Below are positions 1 to 12,245 of a stretch of DNA of 64,000 bases, piece by piece. Origin of the DNA: Jezberella montanilacus (lineage in GTDB: Bacteria > Pseudomonadota > Gammaproteobacteria > Burkholderiales > Burkholderiaceae_B); contig NZ_PVTV01000012.1 of assembly GCF_003003055.1 (NCBI RefSeq), forward strand, positions 186,001 to 250,000, written 5' to 3'. Numbering within the stretch: the first letter of the stretch is position 1; the number at the start of each line of letters is the position of its first letter. The position numbers and the translations under genes were made by a program. The notes under the pieces are model-generated. The model saw only the letters and a program-made list of their open reading frames with translations, made no database searches and was not told the origin of the DNA.

Positions 1-1155
1 GTGCGCGTGCCTACTGATACACCACCGGGCAACAATACCCCGCACGCCATGCGCACACGCGAGCTGTTGGCAGAGTTTGGTTTTGAAGCAGCTGCTTACG
101 AAGTGCCCGATGCCACGGTGAAGGTAAGTGGCTTGCAGTCTATTACTAATCTTGTTGTCCGTCGCCGCTATCAAGCACCTGGCAAAATCATTGCGCTCAA
201 CGCCCACGGGGATGTTGTACCGCCGGGTGCTGGGTGGTCTCATGAGCCATATGGTGGTGAGATCGTCGCTGGTAGGTTGTATGGTCGAGCAGCAGCCGTT
301 AGCAAATCTGATTTCTCAACCTTCGCGTTTGCTACCAGAGCCATCGAGGCCGCGGGCGTTCCCTTATCAGGCGGCATTGATTTGCTATTTACTTATGACG
401 AAGAGTTCGGCGGTGAACTTGGGCCCAAGTGGCTTCTTGAAAAAGGCTTGACCAAACCTGACCTAGAGATTGCGGCCGGCTTCAGTTATGAAGTGATCAC
501 CGCTCATAACGGCTGCCTGCAGCTCGAAGTAACCATTACGGGAAAAATGGGTCATGCTGCAGTGCCGGAGACCGGTGTCGACGCGCTACAAGCGGCCACC
601 CGAGTGCTTGTAGCGTTGTATGAAGAAAATACTCGTTTGCGGCAATTCAAAAGTGCTGTCAAGGGAATTAACTTTGGCTATATCAATGTTGGGCAAATTG
701 CTGGTGGCACAAACACTAACGTTGTACCCGGTCAGGTGATTTTAAAAATCGATCGCCGAATGATTCCTGAAGAAAATCCAGCTGAGGTTGAAGCCTACAT
801 CCGTGAGCTGATGACGATGGCGGCGACAACGCTGCCCGGGATCAAAGTAGAGATAAAACGGCTGCTTCTTGCAAATGCAATGAAACCCTTGCCCGGGTTT
901 GAACAGTTGGCGGATCCACTTTGCAAACACGCAACTGAGTTGTTTGGCGAGCCGATTAGTGCGTCCGGGACGCCGCTCTACACCGACGCTCGTTTGTTTA
1001 GCGAAAGAGGTATCCCTGCTGTTATTTACGGTGCGGGGCCAAGGACAGTAGCCGAGTCGAATGCCAAGGGTGCTGACGAACACCTCGTGCTCGAAGATCT
1101 GCGCCGTGCTACAAAAGTGCTTGCCCGCACATTGCTGGATATCCTCAAAGTATAA
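1..1155 (+). CDS. M20 family metallopeptidase, 5' end cut by window
   Basis: This is a zinc-dependent amidohydrolase or peptidase of the M20 (ArgE/DapE/CPG2) family, which cleaves amide bonds of N-acyl amino acids or small peptides in the cytoplasm. The readable 384 residues show the first metal histidine and its aspartate in NAHGD (H69, D71), an aspartate near residue 104, the catalytic and metal glutamates in DEE (134-135) and a late histidine in DEHL. Residues about 175-285 look like the dimerisation lid. The reading frame is open to the window edge and the protein starts abruptly at a conserved RVPTDTPPG segment, so the real start is upstream and the GTG at position 1 is not a reliable start. 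An MFS permease begins 6 bp downstream, which suggests joint uptake and hydrolysis of one substrate. The exact substrate cannot be told from sequence. Confidence 0.85.
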   Translation: MRVPTDTPPGNNTPHAMRTRELLAEFGFEAAAYEVPDATVKVSGLQSITNLVVRRRYQAPGKIIALNAHGDVVPPGAGWSHEPYGGEIVAGRLYGRAAAVSKSDFSTFAFATRAIEAAGVPLSGGIDLLFTYDEEFGGELGPKWLLEKGLTKPDLEIAAGFSYEVITAHNGCLQLEVTITGKMGHAAVPETGVDALQAATRVLVALYEENTRLRQFKSAVKGINFGYINVGQIAGGTNTNVVPGQVILKIDRRMIPEENPAEVEAYIRELMTMAATTLPGIKVEIKRLLLANAMKPLPGFEQLADPLCKHATELFGEPISASGTPLYTDARLFSERGIPAVIYGAGPRTVAESNAKGADEHLVLEDLRRATKVLARTLLDILKV

Positions 1156-1161
1156 AAATCT

Positions 1162-3973
<2,812 letters not shown>

Positions 3974-4005
3974 AATTAGCCAATAACAGGGGTCAACCCG
4001 TATTG

Positions 4006-4011
4006 TATAAT
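4006..4011 (+). promoter_or_regulatory. putative -10 box for the cytochrome c4 gene
   Basis: A perfect TATAAT hexamer stands 50 bp before the cytochrome c4 start in the 88 bp engB/c4 divergent region. No good TTGACA is found 16-18 bp upstream, so this is a candidate -10 element only. Confidence 0.4.
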
Positions 4012-4061
4012 CAGAGGCTTAATTCTACGTAATATCGAGATTACGGTCGTCGAGGTCTTCA

Positions 4062-4760
4062 ATGAAGCATTTGCTGTCCCGGCTCTTATTTTCCAGCGTT
4101 GCACTGCTAGGTGCGTGTTCAGTCAGTACTGTTGTACTGGCCAACGATGTCGCTGGCCCCGTCAAACCTGATGTTGCCAAGGGTGCCAAACTCTTCAACG
4201 AAGGCGATCCAGCCCGAGGCGTCATCGCCTGTCTAACGTGCCATGGCACAGGTGGCAATAGCGTTTTGCCAACCAATCCCAATCTGTCGGCACAGTCGCA
4301 TGAGTATCTCGCCAAGCAACTGAGTAACTTCAAGGTGCTGCCTGGCGCCGAGCTTGCGGTTCGTCGGGGCGCTGATGGTGCTCCTTCCGTCATGGCTGCG
4401 ATGGCTGGTCCACTGACTACTGAGGATATGGACAACCTCGCGGGCTATTTGTCACAACAGAAGCTGACAGCGCCTGCGACCGCAACAAATCCAAAGCTGG
4501 TTGAACAAGGTCAGAAGATCTGGCGCGCCGGCGTTCCTGAGCGCAACGTCCCGGCCTGTGCTGGCTGCCACTCGCCTAACGGTTCAGGTATCCCTGCTCA
4601 ATACCCACGGTTGAGCGGCCAGTATCCTGACTACATCGCCACACAATTGAACTATTTCCGTGCAGGTTATCGCAGCGCTCCAATGATGAACGCGGTAGCC
4701 GGTCGCATGAATGATGCTGATATCAAAGCGGTGTCAGATTACGCAGCGGGTTTGCGTTAA
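4062..4760 (+). CDS. diheme cytochrome c4
   Basis: A 232-residue periplasmic electron carrier with a Sec signal peptide (about residues 1-27, cleaved after VLA) and two c-type heme sites, CLTCH at 57-61 and CAGCH at 166-170. Each half is one cytochrome c domain with a candidate axial methionine after the heme site (APSVMAAM near 111-114 and APMMNAV near 207-210), the tandem plan of cytochrome c4. Such proteins deliver electrons from the bc1 complex to terminal oxidases. The next two genes encode the ResB and CcsB parts of the heme ligation machine, so the carrier and its maturation factors are adjacent. A terminator-like hairpin separates them. Confidence 0.93.
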   Translation: MKHLLSRLLFSSVALLGACSVSTVVLANDVAGPVKPDVAKGAKLFNEGDPARGVIACLTCHGTGGNSVLPTNPNLSAQSHEYLAKQLSNFKVLPGAELAVRRGADGAPSVMAAMAGPLTTEDMDNLAGYLSQQKLTAPATATNPKLVEQGQKIWRAGVPERNVPACAGCHSPNGSGIPAQYPRLSGQYPDYIATQLNYFRAGYRSAPMMNAVAGRMNDADIKAVSDYAAGLR

Positions 4761-4814
4761 ACAGAGATAAAAAGCGCGTCAGTTCGCCAAAGCGAAATGA
4801 TCAGGTCTATCTCG

Positions 4815-4850
4815 TAAAAAAAGGGGCGTCGTCAAGGCACCCCTTTTTTC
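4815..4850 (+). terminator. rho-independent terminator after cytochrome c4
   Basis: A run of seven A and GGGG (left arm, 4816-4826) pairs with CCCC and six T (right arm, 4840-4849). There is one C:A mismatch and an inner GTC/GGC stem around a five-base loop. The A-stem-T symmetry would also work on the opposite strand. It lies between the cytochrome c4 stop and the resB start, so resB may have its own promoter or rely on read-through. Confidence 0.8.
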
Positions 4851-4873
4851 TTCACTAAGCAACAGTCAATACC

Positions 4874-6973
4874 ATGAGCTCAGCTGAGACGGCACTAAAG
4901 TCAACGGTGGCAACATCGAGAGACGGTTTTTTTGTGCGATTCGTTGAATTGCTGAGTTCAATGCGTTTCGCCATTAGCTTGCTGGTTTTCATTTGCCTGG
5001 CCAGCGTTATCGGCACAGTGTTGCCCCAAAGTCGGCCCGCCTCAAACTACATCGATATGTTCGGCCCTTTCTGGTACGAAGTACTCGATAAATTTTCACT
5101 CTGGCATATCTATAACAGCGCCTGGTTTTTGATCACCATGGCATTTCTCGTGACGTCGACAAGCCTATGCTTGATCCGCAACACACCCAAGATGCTGAAA
5201 GATGCCCGGTCATTTCGCGAGAATATCCGCAGCTCAAGTCTCAGGTCCTTTCATCATAAAGTCGACGTTCAGACGGCCCGAGATATCAGTGACGCAGGCC
5301 GTGCCGTTCGAGGCTGGCTGGCCAAACAAGGTTATGCGGTCAAAGTGCGAGAAGACGGTGAGGCCCTGCTCGTTGCCGCGAAAAAAGGCAGCGGTAATCG
5401 TCTGGGATATATCTGTGCTCACGCAGCGATTGTGATCATCTGTGTGGGCGGCTTGCTCGACAGCGAGCTGCCGACACGCCTGCAAATCATGTTCCTCGGC
5501 AAGACTCCAATCGTCGAAAACATGTTGATTGCCAACGTACCGCAGCGGGGTCGTTTATCGGTCGATAATCCGAGCTTCAGAGCCAACGTCTTGATACCAG
5601 AGGGTTCAGAAAGAAGCAGTGCCATCGTGAGCGTGGATGATGGCGCCCTGGTTCAGCCGTTGCCCTTTACGTTGAAACTGAAAAAATTTGACGTTGAGTT
5701 TTATTCAACTGGTATGCCCAGCCGTTTTGCCAGCCAGGTAGAAGTCATTGACCCGCAGAATGATAAAAAATTCGAAACAACAATTGAAGTCAATGAACCT
5801 CTTCGTTACCGGGGCGTCACAGTCTATCAGTCCAGTTTTGATGACGGTGGCAGCACGGTTGAGTTGCTTGGATATCCGCTGGGTGGTAGCGCTAATCTGA
5901 CTTTTGATGTCAAAGGTAAAGTTGGCGACGCCTCAGATGTCGCACTGGGCGCGAGCGGTAAAAGTGTCAAAGTAGAAGTCACGAAATTGAGACCGTTCAA
6001 TGTCGAAGATTTTTCGGGTGGCGAGCCGGCTGAACAGAAGGCTTTTGCCGAGCACGTTGCGTCAGTGACCGGAAGCGCAGCGGGCAAAAAAAATAAAAAC
6101 CTGCATAACGTCGGGCCCAGTGTTGAATACAGAATAATTAATGAAAGCGGGCAAGCGACGCTGTTTCATAATTACATGGTGCCTGTTGAACTCGACGGCC
6201 TTCAAGTTATTTTGGCAGGGGTTAACGAAGGCGGCGGCTTTCGCTATATGAGAATCCCGGCTGATGCTGAAGGAACAGTCAAAGAATTTATGAGCCTGCG
6301 TGCGACCCTCGCCGATCCTCTGGCCAGACAAGAGGCTGTTGAGCGTTTTGCAAAAAACTACGGGGCGTCGAGCTCAGATCAGCAGGCCCTCAGACTGTCC
6401 GCACAGCGGGCGATCGATACGTTTGAAGCGGGCGGCTTACAGGCTATTTCAACGTTTCTTGAAGCTAATGTGCCGCAAGCCGAGCAAGCGCGTGCAGCCG
6501 ATGTGGTCATACGCCTATTGGGCTCTTCAGTGGCCGAGTTGCGCAATATTGCACGCCAACGAGCTGGGTTGCCAGCGCTAAGCAATGCGCCTGATGAGTT
6601 GGATCGCAATGTCGATTGGGCGCGCACAGCAGTCGCCGCCTTGTCAGATCTCAAACTTTATCCGTCCGCCATGCTGCTGACATTGAAAAGTTTTGAACAA
6701 GTTCAGGCCAGTGTCTTTCAAGTGTCCCGCACCCCCGGCAAAAACATTGTTTATTTAGGGTGTTTACTGCTTGTTGTGGGTGTCTTCACCATGTTTTTTG
6801 TCCATGATCGCCGTATCTGGATCTGGCTGAAATCCTCAGAGACCTCAAGCGGCACCCATGTATTAGCGGCAATGACTTCCCAGAAGCGTACACTTGATTT
6901 CAATCGCGAATTTGACCGATTCAAACAAGCATTGAGCCGTTTAAGCTTTGTCGAAGGTAAAGATCCATCATGA
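4874..6973 (+). CDS. resB: cytochrome c biogenesis protein ResB (Ccs1)
   Basis: ResB/Ccs1 is the large membrane partner of CcsA/CcsB in system II cytochrome c maturation. The complex carries heme across the inner membrane and attaches it to CXXCH sites of apocytochromes. The 699-residue protein has hydrophobic segments near 32-52, 78-100, 175-195 and 630-650, and a very large periplasmic domain between the last two, as in the family. A motif-like N-terminal stretch, FVELLSSMRFAISLLVF, is typical of ResB proteins. The stop codon overlaps the ccsB start as ATGA, so the two subunits are translationally coupled. The next helper genes (ResA or CcdA type thiol proteins) are not in this window. Confidence 0.95.
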   Translation: MSSAETALKSTVATSRDGFFVRFVELLSSMRFAISLLVFICLASVIGTVLPQSRPASNYIDMFGPFWYEVLDKFSLWHIYNSAWFLITMAFLVTSTSLCLIRNTPKMLKDARSFRENIRSSSLRSFHHKVDVQTARDISDAGRAVRGWLAKQGYAVKVREDGEALLVAAKKGSGNRLGYICAHAAIVIICVGGLLDSELPTRLQIMFLGKTPIVENMLIANVPQRGRLSVDNPSFRANVLIPEGSERSSAIVSVDDGALVQPLPFTLKLKKFDVEFYSTGMPSRFASQVEVIDPQNDKKFETTIEVNEPLRYRGVTVYQSSFDDGGSTVELLGYPLGGSANLTFDVKGKVGDASDVALGASGKSVKVEVTKLRPFNVEDFSGGEPAEQKAFAEHVASVTGSAAGKKNKNLHNVGPSVEYRIINESGQATLFHNYMVPVELDGLQVILAGVNEGGGFRYMRIPADAEGTVKEFMSLRATLADPLARQEAVERFAKNYGASSSDQQALRLSAQRAIDTFEAGGLQAISTFLEANVPQAEQARAADVVIRLLGSSVAELRNIARQRAGLPALSNAPDELDRNVDWARTAVAALSDLKLYPSAMLLTLKSFEQVQASVFQVSRTPGKNIVYLGCLLLVVGVFTMFFVHDRRIWIWLKSSETSSGTHVLAAMTSQKRTLDFNREFDRFKQALSRLSFVEGKDPS

Positions 6974-8319
6974 GTAATCTGTCCGCCGCAAACACTCAAG
7001 CACTGCCACTGACGAACGATTGGGACGATTTGTCTGATACGGGCGACACCCGTTTGCTGCGCAGCCGTCCCAACTGGTACGACTTGGTGTTTTTCGTCTT
7101 GCTGGCGCTCGGTGCAGGCGTCACTCTCGATCGTTTCAGTGGCGCTATGGATTACTACGAGCAAGTGATCCTGTGCTGCGCCGTGCCGGTATTGACCTGG
7201 ATGGGTTGGCTCTGGCGCCCGCTTCGTCTGTTGATGATTGCAGTGGGACTGGCGGCCGGTTTAGCGATTTGGCTGTATCAAGGCGATCTGGCCCGCGCCG
7301 AAACAGTATTTTTACTGAAATACCTCTTCTCTTCTCAGTCTGCCATCCTTTGGATGTGTGCCCTGTTTGTGCTGGCGACCGTGTGCTACTGGATAGGATT
7401 TATCAGCCCAACCGCGGCGTGGCTCGGCACTGTCCTGACTTGGTGTGCGGTGTTTTTAGGGACCACGGGGATGATGGTTCGCTGGCGCGAGGGCCACCTG
7501 ATGGGCTCCGATATTGGGCACATACCTGTCAGTAATTTGTACGAGGTATTTGTTCTTTTCGCCTTGATTACCGCCTTGTTTTATTTGTTTTATGAGCGTC
7601 GTTACAACACTCGTGCCTTGGGCGGTTTCGTGCTGCTTGTGATTACTTCGGCGGTGGTTTTCTTGCTGTGGTATTCGTTTAGCCGAGATGCTGCACAGAT
7701 ACAGCCTCTGGTTCCTGCCCTCAAAAGCTGGTGGATGAAAATCCATGTCCCGGCGAACTTTATCGGCTATGGCACGTTTTCATTAGCGGCCATGGTGGCC
7801 TTTGCCTATCTGATCAAAGAGCACGGGCGCACGCGTTCGTGGCTAAAGCTCGCCCCGCTTTTCGTGCTGGGGGTGTTGCTCTGTATTGAGCCCATGGTCT
7901 TTCGCACACAAGGCTTATCGGCGACCTGGATGCTTTATTTCGGCTTTGGTTCAATGATTGTCGCGGCGATTCTGTTCTTTCGCCGACCGATCGCGGATCG
8001 TTTGCCCTCGCTTGAAGTCCTCGACGACATTATGTATCGCTCGATTGCGATCGGCTTTGCTTTCTTTACCGTTGCCACGATTCTCGGGGCCCTATGGGCG
8101 GCTGACGCCTGGGGCGCCTACTGGCAGTGGGATCCCAAAGAGACCTGGGCCTTGATTGTCTGGCTGAATTACGCAGCCTGGTTGCATTTGCGCCTGATGA
8201 AAGGCCTCAGAGGCACAATGGCGGCTTACTGGGCCCTGGTGGGTCTTCTTGTCACCGGGTTTGCTTTCCTGGGCGTCAATATGTTTTTATCTGGGCTGCA
8301 TTCATACGGAGCAATCTGA
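6970..8319 (+). CDS. ccsB: c-type cytochrome biogenesis protein CcsB (CcsA/ResC family)
   Basis: A multispanning inner-membrane protein of 449 residues that presents heme to apocytochromes with ResB. The tryptophan-rich heme-handling signature WGAYWQWDPKETW is at about 378-390, followed by the usual W/H-containing helices (AAWLHLRL). About eight to ten hydrophobic segments are visible. An unusual charged N-terminal stretch of about 40 residues precedes the first helix, as in other betaproteobacterial CcsB proteins. It starts inside the resB stop (ATGA) and is followed without a gap by the next MFS gene. Together with the cytochrome c4 gene it forms a heme-protein production unit. Confidence 0.95.
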   Translation: MSNLSAANTQALPLTNDWDDLSDTGDTRLLRSRPNWYDLVFFVLLALGAGVTLDRFSGAMDYYEQVILCCAVPVLTWMGWLWRPLRLLMIAVGLAAGLAIWLYQGDLARAETVFLLKYLFSSQSAILWMCALFVLATVCYWIGFISPTAAWLGTVLTWCAVFLGTTGMMVRWREGHLMGSDIGHIPVSNLYEVFVLFALITALFYLFYERRYNTRALGGFVLLVITSAVVFLLWYSFSRDAAQIQPLVPALKSWWMKIHVPANFIGYGTFSLAAMVAFAYLIKEHGRTRSWLKLAPLFVLGVLLCIEPMVFRTQGLSATWMLYFGFGSMIVAAILFFRRPIADRLPSLEVLDDIMYRSIAIGFAFFTVATILGALWAADAWGAYWQWDPKETWALIVWLNYAAWLHLRLMKGLRGTMAAYWALVGLLVTGFAFLGVNMFLSGLHSYGAI

Positions 8320-9537
8320 TTGTCGACACCAGCTAAACCACCCGCTCAATCATGGGTGGTGCTGACCGCTACCACCTGTGTACAGGCCCTCGTGGCCATG
8401 GCTCTGATGACATTGCCGGTGGTTGCGCCAGAAGTTGCTAAAGACATAGGGGTGTCGACAGCATACTTGGGCGTTTACGTTGCCACCGTTTATCTGGGTG
8501 CGATGATCGCGAGCCTCTTGGGTAGCGCAGCTGTCAAGCGCTGGGGGGCGATACGCTTAAGTCAGGCAGGCTTGTGCATTGATGCGATAGGCTTGTGTTT
8601 GTGCGCCGTCCCGAACCCGGCGGTGATCCTGTTAGGTGCGGTGCTGATTGGCTTGGGTTACGGGCCGATTACCCCCGCCAGCTCGCACTTATTGATCAAA
8701 ACCACCCCAGCTAATCAACTATCTTTTGTCTTCTCGATCAAACAGACCGGCGTGCCGCTTGGTGGCATGGTGGCAGGTGCGGTGATCCCGTCTATGGCGT
8801 TAGGGATAGGCTGGCAATGGTCCTTTATCGCCTCGGGCATTGCTTGCGCGCTGTGCGCGTATTTTGTTCAACCCTTGCGCGAAGAACTCGATGACGATCG
8901 AGATTCAACCGTACAGTTTTCTCTCGTTGCTAGCCTGATCGATCCCTTGCGGCTGGTGCTCAAGCATCGGGTGCTTCGCTTGTTGGCGGCCTGTTCTTTC
9001 TTGTTTGCTATTTGTCAGATGTCGCTGATGGCCTATTTGGTGACTTTTTTGTATGAGGATCTGCATTGGGGCCTGGTCGCCGCGGGTGCCGCCTTGACGC
9101 TGGCCCAGGCCGCGGGCGTGGGCGGTCGAATTGTGTGGGGATATATTTCTGATAATTGGCGCGGCCCGGTTGTGATGCTCATCATTGTTGCTGCCCTCTT
9201 GATGCTGTCAGCTTTGGTTACACCCTTTGTGAACGAGCACACTTCACTTTGGTTGTTGTTCCCTTTGTTGATCGTATTCGGGTCTACCGCAATCGGATGG
9301 AACGGCGTTTTTCTTGCTGAAGTCGCACGCCAAGCGCCTAACGGCCAAACCAGCATGGCGACGGGCGGATCTTTATGTATTACCTTCCTAGGTGTCGTGA
9401 CAGGTCCGTCGATGTTCGGTGTGCTGGCAGGATCCTTGCATAGTTACGGGGTCAGCTACGGGTTTCTAGCAATCCCAGCCTTGATCATCTTGTCTATACT
9501 GATTTCGCTATATCGCCGTCCTGACTCAGCTAACTAA
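8320..9537 (+). CDS. MFS transporter (CynX/NNP-like), TTG start
   Basis: A 405-residue 12-TM permease of the major facilitator superfamily with a central loop near residues 190-205. Residues 120-150 (GLGYGPITPASSHLL) resemble the anion and cyanate transporter-like branch, which exports or imports small organic anions. The start used here is the TTG directly after the ccsB stop. A GGAG Shine-Dalgarno sequence lies 8 bases before it (8308-8311), and the next in-frame ATG (near 8398) would remove part of the first helix. It may be co-transcribed with resB-ccsB by position only, since no functional link to cytochrome maturation is evident. Confidence 0.82.
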   Translation: MSTPAKPPAQSWVVLTATTCVQALVAMALMTLPVVAPEVAKDIGVSTAYLGVYVATVYLGAMIASLLGSAAVKRWGAIRLSQAGLCIDAIGLCLCAVPNPAVILLGAVLIGLGYGPITPASSHLLIKTTPANQLSFVFSIKQTGVPLGGMVAGAVIPSMALGIGWQWSFIASGIACALCAYFVQPLREELDDDRDSTVQFSLVASLIDPLRLVLKHRVLRLLAACSFLFAICQMSLMAYLVTFLYEDLHWGLVAAGAALTLAQAAGVGGRIVWGYISDNWRGPVVMLIIVAALLMLSALVTPFVNEHTSLWLLFPLLIVFGSTAIGWNGVFLAEVARQAPNGQTSMATGGSLCITFLGVVTGPSMFGVLAGSLHSYGVSYGFLAIPALIILSILISLYRRPDSAN

Positions 9538-9585
9538 TCCCCAGTCTATCTTTTCGCCTATTTACTTCGTCCATTTACCGCGCCC

Positions 9586-10605
9586 ATGAAAACCTATTTT
9601 CATCCTGATCAAAATCTCCATCATCCACAGACCTATCTGTCTCGCGGCAAAATGCGTGTCCCGCAAGAAATCCCCTTGCGTAGCGAGAAAATACTGGAAG
9701 GCATTGCTCAGCTGGGACTGCCAGTCGAGCAACCCAAGGATTACGGCCTGGAGCCGCTGTTGGCAGTCCATGATGCTGGTTATCTGACGTTTCTTGAGAC
9801 CGCACACCCACGTTGGGTCGAGACCGGCCCTGACTGGGGTGATGAAGTGATCTCGAATGTCTTTATCCGCGAAGGCAACCCTTTGCGCGGCATCATGGCT
9901 GAGGCCGCAAAATACCTGGCCGATGGTAGCTGCCCGGTGGGCGCGCAAACCTGGGTGGCATCCTATTGGTCAGCACAAGCGGCGGTGGCGGGTGCGCAAG
10001 CCTTGCTCGACGGTGACAGCAAGGCCTATGCCTTGTGCCGTCCACCTGGCCATCATGCGCGTAAGGATGCTGCAGGTGGGTTCTGCTATGTCAACAACTC
10101 CGCTGTCGCAGCCCAATACCTCAAACAAAAATACTCACGCTTGGCGATCCTCGATACCGACGTCCATCACGGCCAAGGTATTCAGGATATTTTCTATGAT
10201 CGGGATGATGTGCTCTACATCTCTACACATGGTGATCCAACGAACTTTTATCCAGTTGTCGCAGGATTTGATGACGAGACAGGCACGGGGGCAGGTAAAG
10301 GCTTTAACCTCAATCTACCCATCCCGCACGGTTCAACCGAACAAGTTTTCTTCAACAAGGTAAACGCTGCATTCGCTGCAATCAAAGACTTCAAGCCCGA
10401 TGTGCTGGTCATGTCACTCGGCTTCGATGTGTATGAAGAAGATCCTCAAACCAAAGTGGCAGTGACAACCGAGGGCTTTAACCGACTGGGTAAACTGATT
10501 GCAGGGTTGAACCTACCTACCTTGGTGGTGCAAGAAGGCGGGTACCACTATGGCTCGTTGGCGGCTAATACGGTTAGTTTTTTCTCGGGTCTGCTTGGTC
10601 GATAA
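9586..10605 (+). CDS. histone deacetylase family / acetylpolyamine amidohydrolase-like enzyme
   Basis: A 339-residue zinc amidohydrolase of the arginase/deacetylase superfamily. Bacterial members remove acetyl groups from acetylpolyamines or related amides, and no histone role is implied. The active-site pair of histidines is in PPGHHA (about 154-158). The zinc ligands are the Asp and His of DTDVHHGQG (about 190-197) and the Asp of GFDVYEEDP (about 280). The catalytic tyrosine fits EGGYHYG near 316-322. The residue layout matches the acetylpolyamine amidohydrolase and class II-like bacterial branch. The ATG is 48 bp after the MFS stop, so both may share a transcript. The true substrate is not clear. 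Confidence 0.88.
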   Translation: MKTYFHPDQNLHHPQTYLSRGKMRVPQEIPLRSEKILEGIAQLGLPVEQPKDYGLEPLLAVHDAGYLTFLETAHPRWVETGPDWGDEVISNVFIREGNPLRGIMAEAAKYLADGSCPVGAQTWVASYWSAQAAVAGAQALLDGDSKAYALCRPPGHHARKDAAGGFCYVNNSAVAAQYLKQKYSRLAILDTDVHHGQGIQDIFYDRDDVLYISTHGDPTNFYPVVAGFDDETGTGAGKGFNLNLPIPHGSTEQVFFNKVNAAFAAIKDFKPDVLVMSLGFDVYEEDPQTKVAVTTEGFNRLGKLIAGLNLPTLVVQEGGYHYGSLAANTVSFFSGLLGR

Positions 10606-10628
10606 ACTGGCCGTCTGTTTTCTGCAGA

Positions 10629-11921
10629 TTAAGGTAAACAACTCTCACCCCTGATCAGATCTGCAAACGTCTCACGCTGTCTGATCACGTAGTATTTGTC
10701 ACCATCAACCATGACCTCGGCAGGTCTGGTTCGGCTGTTGTAATTGCCTGCCATCACGAAGCTATACGCACCTGCTGACTCAATAGCGATCACGTCGCCC
10801 TGCTCAAGCGCCAGATCTCTTTCTTTTGCCAGCCAGTCAGCGCTCTCGCAAACCGGGCCGACGACGTCATAGCGGGTTGTTGCCGTATTGCGTGCGACGA
10901 GCGGTAATACACCATGCCAGGCCTCATACAGCGCTGGCCGGATCAAGTCGTTCATACCCGCATCGATAATCGCAAAGTTACGGCTTTCGGTTAGCTTTAG
11001 ATACTCTACGGTCGTCAACAAAACACCTGCGTTACCGACCAAGGACCTGCCAGGCTCTAGTACCAACTGCAGATAATCAAACCCTTTTGCTTTGAGTTCG
11101 GCAAAGACCTGATCCAGCAGCACCTTGGGCGCCAAGGGGGTTTCGTCGTCGTAACGGATACCGAGCCCACCACCTAAATCGAGGTGATGCAGTTTGATCC
11201 CCGCCTGATCCAGCTGCGCAATTAATTTAAGCAACTTGTCGAGTGCGTCCAGGTAAGGACCTACCTCTGTGATTTGCGAGCCGATGTGGCAATCTACCCC
11301 CACTACGCTGATGCCGGGCAGGGAGGCTGCGTGCATATATGCCGTCACTGCTTCTTCAATCGCGATACCGAATTTATTTTCTTTTAGCCCAGTCGAGATA
11401 TAAGGATGCGTTTTGGCATCGACATCGGGGTTGACGCGCAAGGATACCGCCGCGATCTTGCCCATAGCCGTTGCTACTTCCGACAGTCGATCCAGCTCGG
11501 GCAGCGATTCTACGTTAAAGCATTTAACGCCGGCCTCTAAGGCAGCCTGCATCTCGCACACCTGTTTACCGACGCCCGAGAAGACGATTTTGGCGGGATC
11601 TGCACCGACGGCAAGCACTCGCGCTAACTCACCGCCAGAAACAATGTCAAAACCGCTACCCAGTCGCGCAAACTCTTTCAGCACTGCCAAATTAGAGTTG
11701 GCTTTCATACCGAAGCAAACTAACGCATGATGACCCTCTGTTGCCTGGGCGTAATGTTGCCAGGCGGTCTTGAGGGCGGCGCGCGAGTATACATACAGGG
11801 GCGTACCAAGGGCTTTGGCGAGCTCAGAGAGGGCAACCCCTTCTGCATAGAGCTGCGACCCCTCGTAATGAAAGTGAGGTGCACCCGCAGGGGTTGCGAG
11901 TGATGCTAAGTTTGTAGTCAT
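10629..11921 (-). CDS. lysA: diaminopimelate decarboxylase
   Basis: LysA is the PLP-dependent fold-III decarboxylase that turns meso-diaminopimelate into L-lysine, the last lysine step. The 430-residue protein has the PLP lysine K73 in GMKANS, the HIGSQI segment, the glycine loop GGGLGIRY, EPGRSLVGNAG and the catalytic cysteine region PVCESAD. It follows the small lipoprotein gene lptM by 15 bp on the same strand, and cyaY is divergent beyond that. This cyaY/lptM-lysA arrangement is widespread in beta- and gammaproteobacteria. dapF, which often follows lysA, is absent here. The gene ends 23 bp from the convergent deacetylase-like gene with no clear hairpin. Confidence 0.97.
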   Translation of the reverse strand: MTTNLASLATPAGAPHFHYEGSQLYAEGVALSELAKALGTPLYVYSRAALKTAWQHYAQATEGHHALVCFGMKANSNLAVLKEFARLGSGFDIVSGGELARVLAVGADPAKIVFSGVGKQVCEMQAALEAGVKCFNVESLPELDRLSEVATAMGKIAAVSLRVNPDVDAKTHPYISTGLKENKFGIAIEEAVTAYMHAASLPGISVVGVDCHIGSQITEVGPYLDALDKLLKLIAQLDQAGIKLHHLDLGGGLGIRYDDETPLAPKVLLDQVFAELKAKGFDYLQLVLEPGRSLVGNAGVLLTTVEYLKLTESRNFAIIDAGMNDLIRPALYEAWHGVLPLVARNTATTRYDVVGPVCESADWLAKERDLALEQGDVIAIESAGAYSFVMAGNYNSRTRPAEVMVDGDKYYVIRQRETFADLIRGESCLP

Positions 11922-11936
11922 ATAAAAATAAAACGC

Positions 11937-12212
11937 TTATTCAACAACAATCGGAGGCGGCGTGAGCGGGACGCGATCCATGAACAATGGCGCAGCGGGA
12001 TCCATCTCATCCAGCATATCGTCTTGCGCCTCAGCGGCAGGCGGAGCCTTGACGTAATCAGGCGGTGTCCAGGTACGATCGACCGGCGGCTTTCTGGGTG
12101 GATAAGGGGGCGCGATATAGATCGGCATTTTCAGGCCGCAACCCGAGAGGGCTACGACGAGCCCAAGCATCGCTACAATGCGACTAATCTTGCGGTGGTA
12201 AGTAAAAACCAT
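11937..12212 (-). CDS. lptM: LPS translocon maturation chaperone-like lipoprotein LptM (YifL/LppL)
   Basis: A 91-residue small lipoprotein with a signal peptide and the lipobox LSGC at about residues 22-25, followed by the family hallmark GLKMPIY. LptM (formerly YifL) helps mature the outer-membrane LptD-LptE lipopolysaccharide transporter in E. coli. The remainder is proline rich and poorly conserved, longer than in E. coli. It is directly upstream of lysA and divergent from cyaY, the classic location of this family. Only 33 bp separate the two divergent start codons, so each promoter must overlap the other's region or the lptM start may be somewhat downstream. Confidence 0.85.
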   Translation of the reverse strand: MVFTYHRKISRIVAMLGLVVALSGCGLKMPIYIAPPYPPRKPPVDRTWTPPDYVKAPPAAEAQDDMLDEMDPAAPLFMDRVPLTPPPIVVE

Positions 12213-12245
12213 CTAAACAAACTCCGTCATGCCCGAGGGTACATT